A stretch of 23,792 bases of DNA from CAZTLI01 sp964614375. GTDB lineage: Bacteria > Chloroflexota > Anaerolineae > Aggregatilineales > Phototrophicaceae. Below, in pieces: positions 7,129 to 14,797 of the stretch (positions are counted from its first letter, which is position 1; each line of letters opens with the position of its first letter). The DNA is taken from contig CAZTLI010000023.1 of assembly GCA_964614375.1 (NCBI GenBank), positions 1-23,792 of the forward strand. Direction: 5' to 3'. Position numbers and translations under genes: made by a program. The notes beneath the pieces were generated by a model. The model searched no databases. It was not told where the DNA came from and saw nothing but the letters and a program-made list of their open reading frames with translations.

Positions 7129-8613
7129 ATGTTCAGGCTCAGATTGCTCCCCTTTTTCCTCTTACTCTGTTTCGCGCCGTCGGCACTTGCACAAACAGAC
7201 TGCCCTGCAATCGTCAGCGCCGCGCTGGAAGCGGTAGACACCGCCTGCAATGGGACAGGCCGCAATCAATTGTGTTATGGCAATATCACGCTGGATGTGA
7301 CACCCCATGAAACCGTCACCGACTTTCACTTCGAGCAGCCCGGTGATGTGGTGAATATCGCCGATGTGGAAAACCTGCGCCTGAGTTCGTTCAGTCTGGA
7401 TGAAGCGGCGTGGGGCGTGGCGTTGATGAACATGCAGGCTTATCTACCCGGCACGCTGCCCGGTCAGAATGTGACATTTTTGTTGTTCGGCGATGTGGCG
7501 ATTGAAGATAGGGGCATACCGGTTGTCGAAGTGCCCGTCACCGCGACAAATGATGTCAATGTGCGCTTACGTCCGACAACAGAGACCCGTGTCATTGCAT
7601 CACTGCGGGCGGCAGAAGAAGCCATCGCCAGCGGACGCCTGCCCGATAACTCGTGGATACGGGTGAGTCTGGATGATGGGGTGATGGGTTGGGTATCGGG
7701 CGATTTCCTCAACGGCGATGTGTCGCAATTGATGGCAGTCGATTCTGAGACCACTATCTTCGGCCCCATGCAAGCCTTTTACTTCACAACAGGCATCAAT
7801 GACGCACCCTGTGCCGAAGCACCAGACAGCGGCATCTTAATTCAGACGCCGCAGGGCGTGGGGACGGTTCAACTCAATGCCAATGGCGTACACATCGAAC
7901 TGGGTTCAACCGTCTATCTGCAAGCTGTGCCGGGTGACGCCATGACCATCAGTGTGATAGACGGGCACGCCACATTGACCGCGTTTGATGAGTCGCAGGT
8001 TGTGCCAGCGGGAACGTCGGCGCGTGTGCCATTGGATGCGGATGGCCTTGCGTCGGGCGCGCCAGAATATCCCATACCGTATGCTTTCCAGAGTTTGCGC
8101 TTGCTGCCTGTCAATGTTGCGGCATTTACACCTGTCACCGTAGGGCGGGCAGTGGCGACTCGCGACATCCCGGCGGCGATTGCCGCAGTCAGCAGCGGCG
8201 GACAGGGCGATACAGTGGTTAATGCGCCACAGGGCGGCGGCACAGCCCCCGGTGGTCAATCCCCGGCTGCCGGTAACGCCCCCCGCTCTGGCGGCTGGAC
8301 AATCACCGTAACGATTACACAGAACACCTGCGATCCGAGCACGATGCCTGCCGGTTCGGTGCAGGTATCGAACCCAACGGTGATATTCAGCGCAGACCTT
8401 GCCGTCATGACATGGGACTTTGGCGATGTGCAGCAAAATTATTTCCGGGTGGCGGATAATGTCTATGTCGCGAATAATCCGTTCGGGATTCCGCACGCCA
8501 CGCAAACGGTCACGCTGACATCGGCGACGACCTTTACCGTCGCATGGCGCGCGACAGGCGGGGACAATCCCTGTGTCTTCTGGCATGATGGCACGGGTGT
8601 TTTTGGTGGATGA
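7129..8613 (+). CDS. Secreted protein with SH3b and FecR-like domains
   Basis: This 494-residue protein has a clear Sec signal peptide (FFLLLCFAPSALAQ, cleavage near residue 21-22). An SH3b-like domain spans about residues 138-194: NDVNVRLRPT, then NSWIRVSL and MGWVSGDFL. This fold commonly binds cell wall or surface ligands. A FecR-like beta segment follows (about 236-300). A Gly/Pro/Asn-rich linker (about 355-385) leads to a C-terminal domain of about 108 residues that I do not recognise, with cysteines in NTCDPS and NPCVFW. It is probably an envelope protein. No good ribosome binding site precedes the ATG (only GGGA). TATAAT boxes occur at 7075-7080 and 7110-7115, but neither has a good -35. 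A crotonase gene follows after 44 nt. Confidence 0.75.
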   Translation: MFRLRLLPFFLLLCFAPSALAQTDCPAIVSAALEAVDTACNGTGRNQLCYGNITLDVTPHETVTDFHFEQPGDVVNIADVENLRLSSFSLDEAAWGVALMNMQAYLPGTLPGQNVTFLLFGDVAIEDRGIPVVEVPVTATNDVNVRLRPTTETRVIASLRAAEEAIASGRLPDNSWIRVSLDDGVMGWVSGDFLNGDVSQLMAVDSETTIFGPMQAFYFTTGINDAPCAEAPDSGILIQTPQGVGTVQLNANGVHIELGSTVYLQAVPGDAMTISVIDGHATLTAFDESQVVPAGTSARVPLDADGLASGAPEYPIPYAFQSLRLLPVNVAAFTPVTVGRAVATRDIPAAIAAVSSGGQGDTVVNAPQGGGTAPGGQSPAAGNAPRSGGWTITVTITQNTCDPSTMPAGSVQVSNPTVIFSADLAVMTWDFGDVQQNYFRVADNVYVANNPFGIPHATQTVTLTSATTFTVAWRATGGDNPCVFWHDGTGVFGG

Positions 8614-8657
8614 TGTACAATCAGGCAAATTTCGCACAACGCTAAGGAAACATTCCC

Positions 8658-9446
8658 ATGCCTGACTATGCCAACTGGCTGCTCAAGGTCGATGACCATA
8701 TCGCCACGCTGACGCTCAATCGTACCCATGCCATGAACAGCCTCACGCCCGATACGCTGCACGAACTGCGCGCCATCGCCCACAGCCTGCGCGATAACGA
8801 CGCTGTGTGGGCGGTCATCCTCGAAGGCGCGGGGCCACATTTCAGCGTCGGTGTTGATGTGGGGGCGATAGGCCAGATGATGGGTCAAGACCCGGACGCC
8901 TATCAAGCCAATCTGCTGGATTTGCAGGACTGTCTGGACCAGTTCGAGGCGCTGCCCATGCCCACCATCGCCAAAATTCGCGGGCACTGCATCGGCGGCG
9001 GAATGCTGCTGACGTTGTGCTGCGATTTCCGGCTGGCAGATACGACTGTGCGCTTTTATGTGCCGGAGGTACGCCTTGGGATAGCCGTCGTCATGGGGAC
9101 ACAGCGTATCACCCGTATCGCGGGTATCGGCGCGACCAAAGCGATGGTCTTGCTGGCTGAACCCTTCGGCGCAGCCACTGCCGACAACTACGGTCTGCTG
9201 CATGGTATCGCTGAACCCGCCGATTTAGACAGCACAGTCAACGAATTCGCGGGCAAATTCCGCAATTTGCCCCCACGCACGATTCGTATCGCCAAACGCA
9301 TCATCGACGAGGGCGCGACCATGACCCTGCGCGACAGTCAGAACTTCGAGGCCGAATTGCAATCCACGCTGTTGAACGATGCCGACTTCGCCGAGGGTGT
9401 CGCCGCGTTCTTCGAGAAACGCCCGCCACAGTTCACGGGGAAGTGA
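8658..9446 (+). CDS. Enoyl-CoA hydratase/isomerase (crotonase) family protein
   Basis: A 262-residue crotonase-superfamily enzyme that would act on an acyl-CoA thioester. The oxyanion-hole regions are recognisable as HFSVGVDV (about residues 61-68) and HCIGGGM (about 108-114). Of the two glutamates used by enoyl-CoA hydratase, the one after the GGG is replaced (GGGMLLTLCCD). The second is kept in YVPEVRLG. That pattern argues against a simple hydratase and fits isomerases or other crotonase activities. A good AAGGAA ribosome binding site precedes the ATG. The gene follows the SH3b protein by 44 nt, and a hairpin repeat follows its stop. A distant link to the 4-hydroxybutyryl-CoA dehydratase in the window is possible but unproven. 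Confidence 0.88.
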   Translation: MPDYANWLLKVDDHIATLTLNRTHAMNSLTPDTLHELRAIAHSLRDNDAVWAVILEGAGPHFSVGVDVGAIGQMMGQDPDAYQANLLDLQDCLDQFEALPMPTIAKIRGHCIGGGMLLTLCCDFRLADTTVRFYVPEVRLGIAVVMGTQRITRIAGIGATKAMVLLAEPFGAATADNYGLLHGIAEPADLDSTVNEFAGKFRNLPPRTIRIAKRIIDEGATMTLRDSQNFEAELQSTLLNDADFAEGVAAFFEKRPPQFTGK

Positions 9447-9482
9447 AACACCGGATTTCTGCTATACTGTGAGCAAACGATT

Positions 9483-9510
9483 GTAGGGACGACCCGGCGT
9501 GGTCGTCAGG
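9483..9510 (+). repeat. Hairpin repeat, copy 1 (arms GACGACC/GGTCGTC)
   Basis: TGTAGG flank (9482/9483-9487), arm GACGACC (9488-9494), loop CGGCGT, arm GGTCGTC (9501-9507). The stem is perfect. It lies 36 nt after the crotonase stop. The minus-strand copy at 14660-14685 has the same flank and loop but different, still complementary arms. There is no T-run after it. Confidence 0.75.
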
Positions 9511-9522
9511 GAACACAACACA

Positions 9523-9651
9523 ATGAGTATACCCTCACCAGATACAGTTGATTTGAGCAAATACATCGAACAGCGCGATGGACATGAATCGGCATTTTCG
9601 CTAAATTCAAAAAATCCGATTAGGTGGCGCTGTTCAGGCGTCTCGTTATAA
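9523..9651 (+). CDS. Possible small protein (42 aa), unrecognised
   Basis: An ATG with AGGGA about 10 nt upstream opens a 42-codon frame starting MSIPSPDTVDLSKYIEQRDG and ending GVSL. It fills most of the gap between the crotonase and the methyltransferase. Codon use is less GC-rich than in the neighbours, and nothing resembles a known domain. It could equally be the remnant of a larger gene or chance. Confidence 0.25.
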   Translation: MSIPSPDTVDLSKYIEQRDGHESAFSLNSKNPIRWRCSGVSL

Positions 9652-9689
9652 TACATGCACCTGACCGACCTATCACGGAGCAATCGCGC

Positions 9690-10778
9690 ATGTCCCAGCA
9701 GCATCCTGACGACAAACCCATTATTATCCGCGAGGCCAGTTCGCTGACTGCCGAGATGGTCGCCGCGATCCGCGCGAAAACCGAGAATACGCCCGAAGCC
9801 AAAGCCCTCGTGACCATATCGGGCACAGTGATAGCCAACATTGTCTTTGCGCTTGCATCACAGGCTGTTATTAACATCTCGCCCGTGCGCGATGCGATAA
9901 GCAATTATCTTTGTGAAAAACACCTGCCTGAAGATGGTCAGACGCGCATTTTTGTCGATCTGGCCTGCGGCTATTCATCACGCGGGGCGGTGCTGGCCCG
10001 TTTGCGACCTGATGTCCAGGTCTATGAGATCGATTTGCCGCCTGTCATCAACGAGAAGCTCAAACGCTATGGTCGTCGTGGGATCGAAATGCCCGCCAAT
10101 CACCACATGGTGCGAGCCGACATGAAAACCAGTTCGCTGTCGGATTTACTCGACGGTCAAAAGGCCGATGTCGTCATGGCGCGCGGTTTGTTCATCTACT
10201 TTGATCTGGATACCATCAAGCAGGCATCCCACAATATTCAGAAGGGTCTGAAACCGGGTGGGCATCTCATTTGTGATCTGGTAGAAGGAACGGATCAATC
10301 CTTTGGGGCATTTGCCGCGATTCTCAATTTCATCCGCAGGCAAACCAATTCCGACGCCAGTCGGGGGCGTGTTGCTTCACCCGCCGACGGCGAAGCCCTG
10401 TTTCTCGATACAGGCTATGCGGCTGCAAAGGCCTATCATTTTAGCGATTTTGAAGACACCCTCTCCTTACCACAGCCGTATAACAATATGATGCTGCTGG
10501 TGGAGGCCCGGGCCGCCGCCGAAGAAGAAGCCACCGCAAAGACCAATGCCAAACCGAAACGGGCAAAAGCGCCCGCGGTTGCGCCGCAAACGACGGAGAA
10601 GTCCACCGCACTAGATCATGTAAAAACCGAACCCATGAAACCAGACCTCTTGCCCACCGCAGCGCAGCAAGAAGAACCGACTCCGGCATCAACTGAATCA
10701 GCATCAGCAGAGGAAACGGTTGAAGAAGAATTGGCAGTGGAAGACACACAGAATAAGTCCGATTCGGATGATGACTAA
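9690..10778 (+). CDS. SAM-dependent methyltransferase with long acidic C-terminal tail
   Basis: A class I methyltransferase of 362 residues from the chosen ATG, which has GGAG 9 nt upstream. The frame extends to a GTG at 9624, without support. Motif I reads FVDLACGYSSRG (88-99). The post-beta-2 acidic loop is YEIDLPP (112-118), and the later strand GLKPGGHLICDL (186-197). The DLPP arrangement resembles the LCM/polyketide O-methyltransferase group, so an O-methyltransferase is likely but the substrate is unknown. From about residue 273 to the end the protein turns into an Ala/Glu/Lys/Pro/Thr-rich low-complexity tail finishing KSDSDDD, surely disordered. The gene holds 8 of the window's 25 GATC sites, a composition unlike its neighbours. 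Confidence 0.8.
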   Translation: MSQQHPDDKPIIIREASSLTAEMVAAIRAKTENTPEAKALVTISGTVIANIVFALASQAVINISPVRDAISNYLCEKHLPEDGQTRIFVDLACGYSSRGAVLARLRPDVQVYEIDLPPVINEKLKRYGRRGIEMPANHHMVRADMKTSSLSDLLDGQKADVVMARGLFIYFDLDTIKQASHNIQKGLKPGGHLICDLVEGTDQSFGAFAAILNFIRRQTNSDASRGRVASPADGEALFLDTGYAAAKAYHFSDFEDTLSLPQPYNNMMLLVEARAAAEEEATAKTNAKPKRAKAPAVAPQTTEKSTALDHVKTEPMKPDLLPTAAQQEEPTPASTESASAEETVEEELAVEDTQNKSDSDDD

Positions 10779-10874
10779 TTCTGTAAGCTAATGCGCTGTA
10801 TCCAAAGTACATACACAGCATATCCGCTAGACTGTGCTATCAGGTAATCGCAAGTGTCCAATTGGGGGCAGGTT

Positions 10875-11351
10875 ATGACTGTTGCGGACTGCATGATTAC
10901 GCCCGTTCATACGATTCATCCTGAAGCGACGCTGCGCGATGTGGTGCAGACCATGACCAATCATCGGGTCGGTACGCTGCCTGTGGTCGATGACGACCAT
11001 CACCTCGTGGGCATGGTGCTGCTGGATGACGTGCTGGTGCAGTTTATGCCCAATGTCATCGACATGCTGCGCTCCGCCGACTTCATCCACGATTATGGCT
11101 TTCTGGAACAAGGGCACATCCATCCCGGTCAGGCTGATCGTTCGATTAAAACCATCATGCGCGCCCCCTACAGCGTCCAATCCAGCAGCAGTCTTATGGA
11201 AGCGCTGGTGCTGATGCACAAACATCAGGTCGATGAACTGCCTGTGCTCGATGAGCAGAAAAAAGTCGTCGGCATTGTCTCACGACAACGGGTGGGTACT
11301 CTGTTTCTATCGAATTGGCTGCGGCGCTCATCCACCCCGCCACCGGCGTGA
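10875..11351 (+). CDS. CBS-domain pair protein
   Basis: A soluble 158-residue protein made of two CBS motifs, a module that usually binds adenine nucleotides and regulates a partner. The first runs from CMITPVHTIHPEATL to VGTLPVVDDDHHLVGMV (about residues 6-54). The second runs from IMRAPYSVQSSSSL to VDELPVLDEQKKVVGIVS (about 94-142). The ATG at 10875 is preceded by GGGGGCAGG. An in-frame GTG at 10854 lacks such a site. Only 9 nt separate it from the ion transporter gene, so the two are almost certainly one operon. The context suggests it senses nucleotides and controls that transporter. Confidence 0.88.
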   Translation: MTVADCMITPVHTIHPEATLRDVVQTMTNHRVGTLPVVDDDHHLVGMVLLDDVLVQFMPNVIDMLRSADFIHDYGFLEQGHIHPGQADRSIKTIMRAPYSVQSSSSLMEALVLMHKHQVDELPVLDEQKKVVGIVSRQRVGTLFLSNWLRRSSTPPPA

Positions 11352-11360
11352 GGTCTCATT

Positions 11361-12653
11361 ATGAATGAACTGCTTGCATCGGGCATTTTCATCGTGACCC
11401 TCCTCATCCTGTTTACCGAAAAATGGCATCGCGTCGTCGTGAGCGGACTCGGCGCGGCGGCGATGGTCGCGGCGGGTCATGCCTTCGACTTTTTTGATGA
11501 AGAAATCGCGATTGATGCAGTGGAGTTTGAAACACTCGGCCTGTTGATGGGCATGATGCTGGTCGTCGCCATGCTGCGGAAAACGGGCTTTTTTGAATAC
11601 GTCGCGATTCGGGTGGCACAGGCCAGCGGCGGCAGTTATGGCCGTTTGCTGCTGACGTTGGGTATTACGACCTCAGTGCTGTCGATGTTCCTCGATAATG
11701 TCACGACGATTGTATTGATGTCGCCCATGGTGCTGCTCATCGCTGAGCTATTGGATATTTCGCCGATTCCGCTGCTGATTTCACAAGCCATATTCTCCAA
11801 CACCGGGGGTATGGCGACGCTGGTCGGCGACCCACCCAATATCCTCATTGGCGCGGCATCGGGACTCACCTTCAACGACTTCCTGTTCCACATGGGGCCG
11901 ATTGTGCTGGTGGTGTGGATATTCAGCTATCTGGTGCTGCGCTTTCTTTTCCGCGAAGACTTGAAAACCGTCAGACCAGAACAGCGCACCGCGCTAAATA
12001 AACTCAGCGCCGACGAAGCCTTCACTGACCGTGCTAGCGCCCGCCGCGTTTTGTTGGTACTGGGTGGTATTGTCGTGATGTTCTTTCTGGAAAGCACGCT
12101 CGGCATCGCCCCCGCTTTCGCCGCCATGACCGGCGCGGGTATCGCAATGGGCTGGACACATCAGGATGTGCATGAAGTGCTGAAAGATGTGGAATGGGAT
12201 GTGCTGCTATTTTTCGTGGGATTGTTTGTGCTCGTCGGTGGGTTGGAATCGGCAGGCGTGCTCGATGGCATTGCCGAACTGGTGGTTGAATTTCAGGATA
12301 TTTCACCCGTCTTGCTGGGTTTAATCATCATGTGGGCGATGGTCATCTTGTCCGCCATTGTCGATAATGTCCCCATCACGATTGCCGTGATTCCCGTCGT
12401 CTTAGCTTTAGGCGAAGAGGGCGTCAATATCATCCCCATCTGGTGGGCGATAGCACTCGGCGCGGGACTGGGCGGCAATGCCACACCCATCGGCTCGACC
12501 GCCAACGTGCTGGTGATGTCCATCAGCGAACGGACAGCACACCCCATCACCAGTCGCCAATGGTTCGCGGACGCGGTGCCGACGGTGCTGGTCGCGACAG
12601 TCATCGCCAGCGGTTTATATGCCATTTTCTTCGATTTCCTCAGCATGACATAG
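11361..12653 (+). CDS. ArsB/NhaD-superfamily ion transporter
   Basis: A 430-residue integral membrane protein with about 10-12 hydrophobic segments. Two pseudo-repeats carry the ion transporter signatures. The first is FLDNVTTIVLMSP followed by GGMATLVGDPPNILIG. The second is IVDNVPITIAVIP followed by GGNATPIGSTANV. These features place it with NhaD antiporters, ArsB and the human P-protein. No ars genes are nearby, so Na+/H+ or organic-anion exchange is likelier than arsenite export, but substrate cannot be read from sequence. A GAGGT ribosome binding site lies 6 nt before the ATG. It is the second gene of an operon with the CBS protein. Confidence 0.88.
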   Translation: MNELLASGIFIVTLLILFTEKWHRVVVSGLGAAAMVAAGHAFDFFDEEIAIDAVEFETLGLLMGMMLVVAMLRKTGFFEYVAIRVAQASGGSYGRLLLTLGITTSVLSMFLDNVTTIVLMSPMVLLIAELLDISPIPLLISQAIFSNTGGMATLVGDPPNILIGAASGLTFNDFLFHMGPIVLVVWIFSYLVLRFLFREDLKTVRPEQRTALNKLSADEAFTDRASARRVLLVLGGIVVMFFLESTLGIAPAFAAMTGAGIAMGWTHQDVHEVLKDVEWDVLLFFVGLFVLVGGLESAGVLDGIAELVVEFQDISPVLLGLIIMWAMVILSAIVDNVPITIAVIPVVLALGEEGVNIIPIWWAIALGAGLGGNATPIGSTANVLVMSISERTAHPITSRQWFADAVPTVLVATVIASGLYAIFFDFLSMT

Positions 12654-12658
12654 CGCAA

Positions 12659-12687
12659 TCGACCCGCGCGCGGCCTCGTGCTATAAT
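12659..12687 (+). promoter_or_regulatory. Candidate promoter of the glycosyltransferase gene
   Basis: A perfect -10 box TATAAT (12682-12687) carries the extended TGC just before it. TCGACC (12659-12664) is a partial -35 match at 17-bp spacing. Transcription would start near 12694 and leave a leader of about 35 nt. No Shine-Dalgarno sequence is visible before the ATG at 12728; a palindrome TGGCTAGCCA lies at about 12714-12723. Confidence 0.55.
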
Positions 12688-12727
12688 GCGCGGGCGTCGA
12701 TTCCACCCACAGTTGGCTAGCCACACT

Positions 12728-14614
12728 ATGACCGATTCCACCCGAAAAACCACCCGCTATCTCGCCCTCGTCCTGTTGATGCTGGCAGTGGTCGTCGTGC
12801 AGTCGCTGCACTTTTCTGGTTATGCCTATCGTCAGGATGAAGCGTGGGTTATCCACAGTGGGTTGGTGCGCGTGGAACAGCATGGCCTGTTGACGCATAC
12901 GCTGGGCATCTTTGGCGATGTCGTGCCAGAGAACTTCGTCCAGGACATCTGGGTGACTCTGTTCGGGCATCACGAATCCATTGTGCGCTTTTTGCCCACC
13001 CTCTATACCCTGCTGACACTGGCGCTGCTGTTCCGGTTGGGTGCAGACCTGTTGGATCGCGAAACGGGGTTCTATGCCGTCTTCATACTGGGCACGCTGG
13101 CATTTTTCCAATTTTTCGCGCATGAAGCCCGCCCATATAGCGCGCTGATTATGGGCGCGGTTGGCTTCCAGTGGGCGACACTGCGTTATGTCCGGCAACA
13201 GCGAATAGGATATGCTGTATTGACCGTGTTATTCGGCGCGGTGACATTGTATCAACATTCGTTCATGCTGTATTTGATTGTGGCGCAGGGTTTGTTATTG
13301 ATCGTGATTGTGCCCTTTCGGCGCGGACTATATTTGCGTTTGTTCGGGCTGTTTGCGCTGGTGGGTGTCATCTATTTACCACGCTTTTTTGTTGTCCTGA
13401 ATACGCCACACTATCGCGGCGGGATTGATTACGCCCTGCAAAACGACCCCCGCTCGCTGCAACTGGTCTATGAGCAGATGCAAATCCGCCCGGAAGCGAT
13501 TGGATTGCTGCTGCTGGTCGTGGCACTGTTGACACCGCTGCCCAAAATCATCCCGCCAATGACCGCTCGCTTGCGCTTCAATCCACACTGGCGTAAATGG
13601 GCGCTGATTCTGCTGCCGCTGGCGATAGGGGTGCTGGCATTTGTGATTAATGAACGGCTGCGGAATGTCACGCCGCGCAATTTGATTATCGTGCTGCCGT
13701 CGCTGGCGTTGTTTGCAGCCTATGGCCTGCGTGCGCTGCGCTGGCAGGCGCGAGTGGGGATTGCCCTGCTGCTGGTTGTGCCCGCCGTGACGACCTTCAC
13801 GCCCTTTGTCTCCAACGCGGCCTATGCGGAGGTCGCGCAAGTCGTGACAGAACACTATCGTCCAGACAGCCGTTGGGTGATAGATGGCTGGTTTGTGTGG
13901 GAGCATGTGCCGCTGGTCTATTATCTGCGCGAGCGCACGCCCTTCCAACCCGATAATGACCGCTTTTTCCACCTGTTTGTGCCCGGTCAGGACGACGATA
14001 GAGGGACGATGCCCGAACCACCGCTGTATTTTGCCGTTGATGATCGCGCTGAGTCTGTCGCAGTGTTTGGGGATTTCATCGACGCCGCGCCGCAAGTCTG
14101 GTGGATACGATCCAATGCCAATACCTATACCCAACCCTACTTCGCGGTACTTGCCGAAAACTATATCCTGTATAGAGAAAACGTATTCGAGGGCAACCGT
14201 CCGCTGACCATCACCGAGTATCGTCGTATACCCGATGACGCCGCCGAATCCGCGCGATTTGGCGAGATTGGCCTGCAAGCGTGGACAGTGATTGATGGCG
14301 TAAACGTGCAAGTGTGCCAGACCATCACCGTCGAAAGCTGGTGGCTGGCGCATGACAACCTGCCCATTGATTACAGCATGACGCTTGTCCTCACCGATAC
14401 CGACGGCAATCCCATCGTCAATGCTGACGGTCAACCTGCGGGCATTCAAACACAGCTATGGATACCTGACCGGTATTATCTCGACGAACGGGCGTTGACC
14501 ATCCCCTGTGAAACCGAGCCGGGCGATTATCTATTGCTGACGGGCATCTATGACCCCGAAAATCCCGCCGAATCGAGTCCGGTCTATCTCACAACGCTGA
14601 CGGTGGACGAATAG
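12728..14614 (+). CDS. PMT/ArnT-type membrane glycosyltransferase
   Basis: A 628-residue polytopic protein of the GT-C class (PMT/ArnT, GT39/GT83-like), which transfers sugars from polyprenyl-phosphate donors outside the membrane. The first membrane helix (about residues 11-28) is followed by the loop motif YRQDEAW, with the Asp-Glu pair expected for catalysis, and later HEARPYSALI. About ten hydrophobic segments run to about residue 365. A soluble domain of roughly 260 residues follows, with strands such as CQTITVESWWLAHDNLP near the end. The frame is open further upstream, but that part overlaps the transporter gene. The ATG at 12728 sits just after a good -10 box. It ends convergently with endonuclease III. 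The acceptor is unknown. Confidence 0.8.
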   Translation: MTDSTRKTTRYLALVLLMLAVVVVQSLHFSGYAYRQDEAWVIHSGLVRVEQHGLLTHTLGIFGDVVPENFVQDIWVTLFGHHESIVRFLPTLYTLLTLALLFRLGADLLDRETGFYAVFILGTLAFFQFFAHEARPYSALIMGAVGFQWATLRYVRQQRIGYAVLTVLFGAVTLYQHSFMLYLIVAQGLLLIVIVPFRRGLYLRLFGLFALVGVIYLPRFFVVLNTPHYRGGIDYALQNDPRSLQLVYEQMQIRPEAIGLLLLVVALLTPLPKIIPPMTARLRFNPHWRKWALILLPLAIGVLAFVINERLRNVTPRNLIIVLPSLALFAAYGLRALRWQARVGIALLLVVPAVTTFTPFVSNAAYAEVAQVVTEHYRPDSRWVIDGWFVWEHVPLVYYLRERTPFQPDNDRFFHLFVPGQDDDRGTMPEPPLYFAVDDRAESVAVFGDFIDAAPQVWWIRSNANTYTQPYFAVLAENYILYRENVFEGNRPLTITEYRRIPDDAAESARFGEIGLQAWTVIDGVNVQVCQTITVESWWLAHDNLPIDYSMTLVLTDTDGNPIVNADGQPAGIQTQLWIPDRYYLDERALTIPCETEPGDYLLLTGIYDPENPAESSPVYLTTLTVDE

Positions 14615-14625
14615 CAAGGCAAACG

Positions 14626-14654
14626 AACCACAGAGACACGAAGGACACAGAGGG
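14626..14654 (+). repeat. Degenerate CACAGAG repeat 3' of the glycosyltransferase gene
   Basis: AACCACAGAGACACGAAGG followed by ACACAGAGGG begins 11 nt after the glycosyltransferase stop. It is the sense-strand form of the repeats that follow four minus-strand genes. It can pair, with G-U wobbles, with the repeat at 14755-14782 on the other side of the hairpin repeat. That creates a large imperfect inverted repeat between two convergent genes. Confidence 0.7.
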
Positions 14655-14659
14655 TTTCT

Positions 14660-14685
14660 GACAGCCACGCCGGGCTGTCCCTACA
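14660..14685 (-). repeat. Hairpin repeat, copy 2 (arms GACAGCC/GGCTGTC)
   Basis: On the minus strand: TGTAGG flank, arm GACAGCC, loop CGGCGT, arm GGCTGTC. Flank and loop are identical to the copy at 9483-9510. Two positions in each arm differ in a compensatory way, so the stem stays perfect. It lies 46 nt after the glycosyltransferase stop, between the convergent genes. Confidence 0.75.
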
Positions 14686-14723
14686 CAAATCCGTTCTATC
14701 AAACCCTCTTTTGCTCTTTTTTC

Positions 14724-14783
14724 TCTTTGACTCTGCGTTACGCTTTTGTACTTTCTTTGCGTTCTCTGCGATCTTTGCGGTTC
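14724..14783 (-). repeat. Degenerate CGCAAAG repeat 3' of endonuclease III
   Basis: Read on the minus strand after the endonuclease III stop: AACCGCAAAGATCGCAGAG, AACGCAAAGAAAG, then AACGCAGAGTCAAAGAG. It is the same family and orientation relative to the gene as the repeats 3' of DUF1800, ychF and the amidohydrolase gene. The part at 14755-14782 is complementary to 14626-14652. Confidence 0.7.
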
Positions 14784-14797
14784 AATCGGTTTTTGAA

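Noticed and set aside
8463..9203. Minus-strand open frame (246 codons) opposite the crotonase
   Set aside because: Shadow of the crotonase gene, whose motifs and ribosome binding site are clear.
12443..12727. 95-codon upstream extension of the glycosyltransferase frame
   Set aside because: It overlaps the transporter gene, lacks a binding site, and is separated from the real start by a good -10 box.
12293..13198. Minus-strand open frame (301 codons) across the transporter and glycosyltransferase genes
   Set aside because: It overlaps two supported genes in antisense, and its sequence has no recognisable domain.
13376..14449. Minus-strand open frame (357 codons) opposite the glycosyltransferase
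   Set aside because: It is antisense to a gene with clear membrane helices and catalytic motif. The translated sequence is rich in Gln, His and Arg, typical of a shadow frame.
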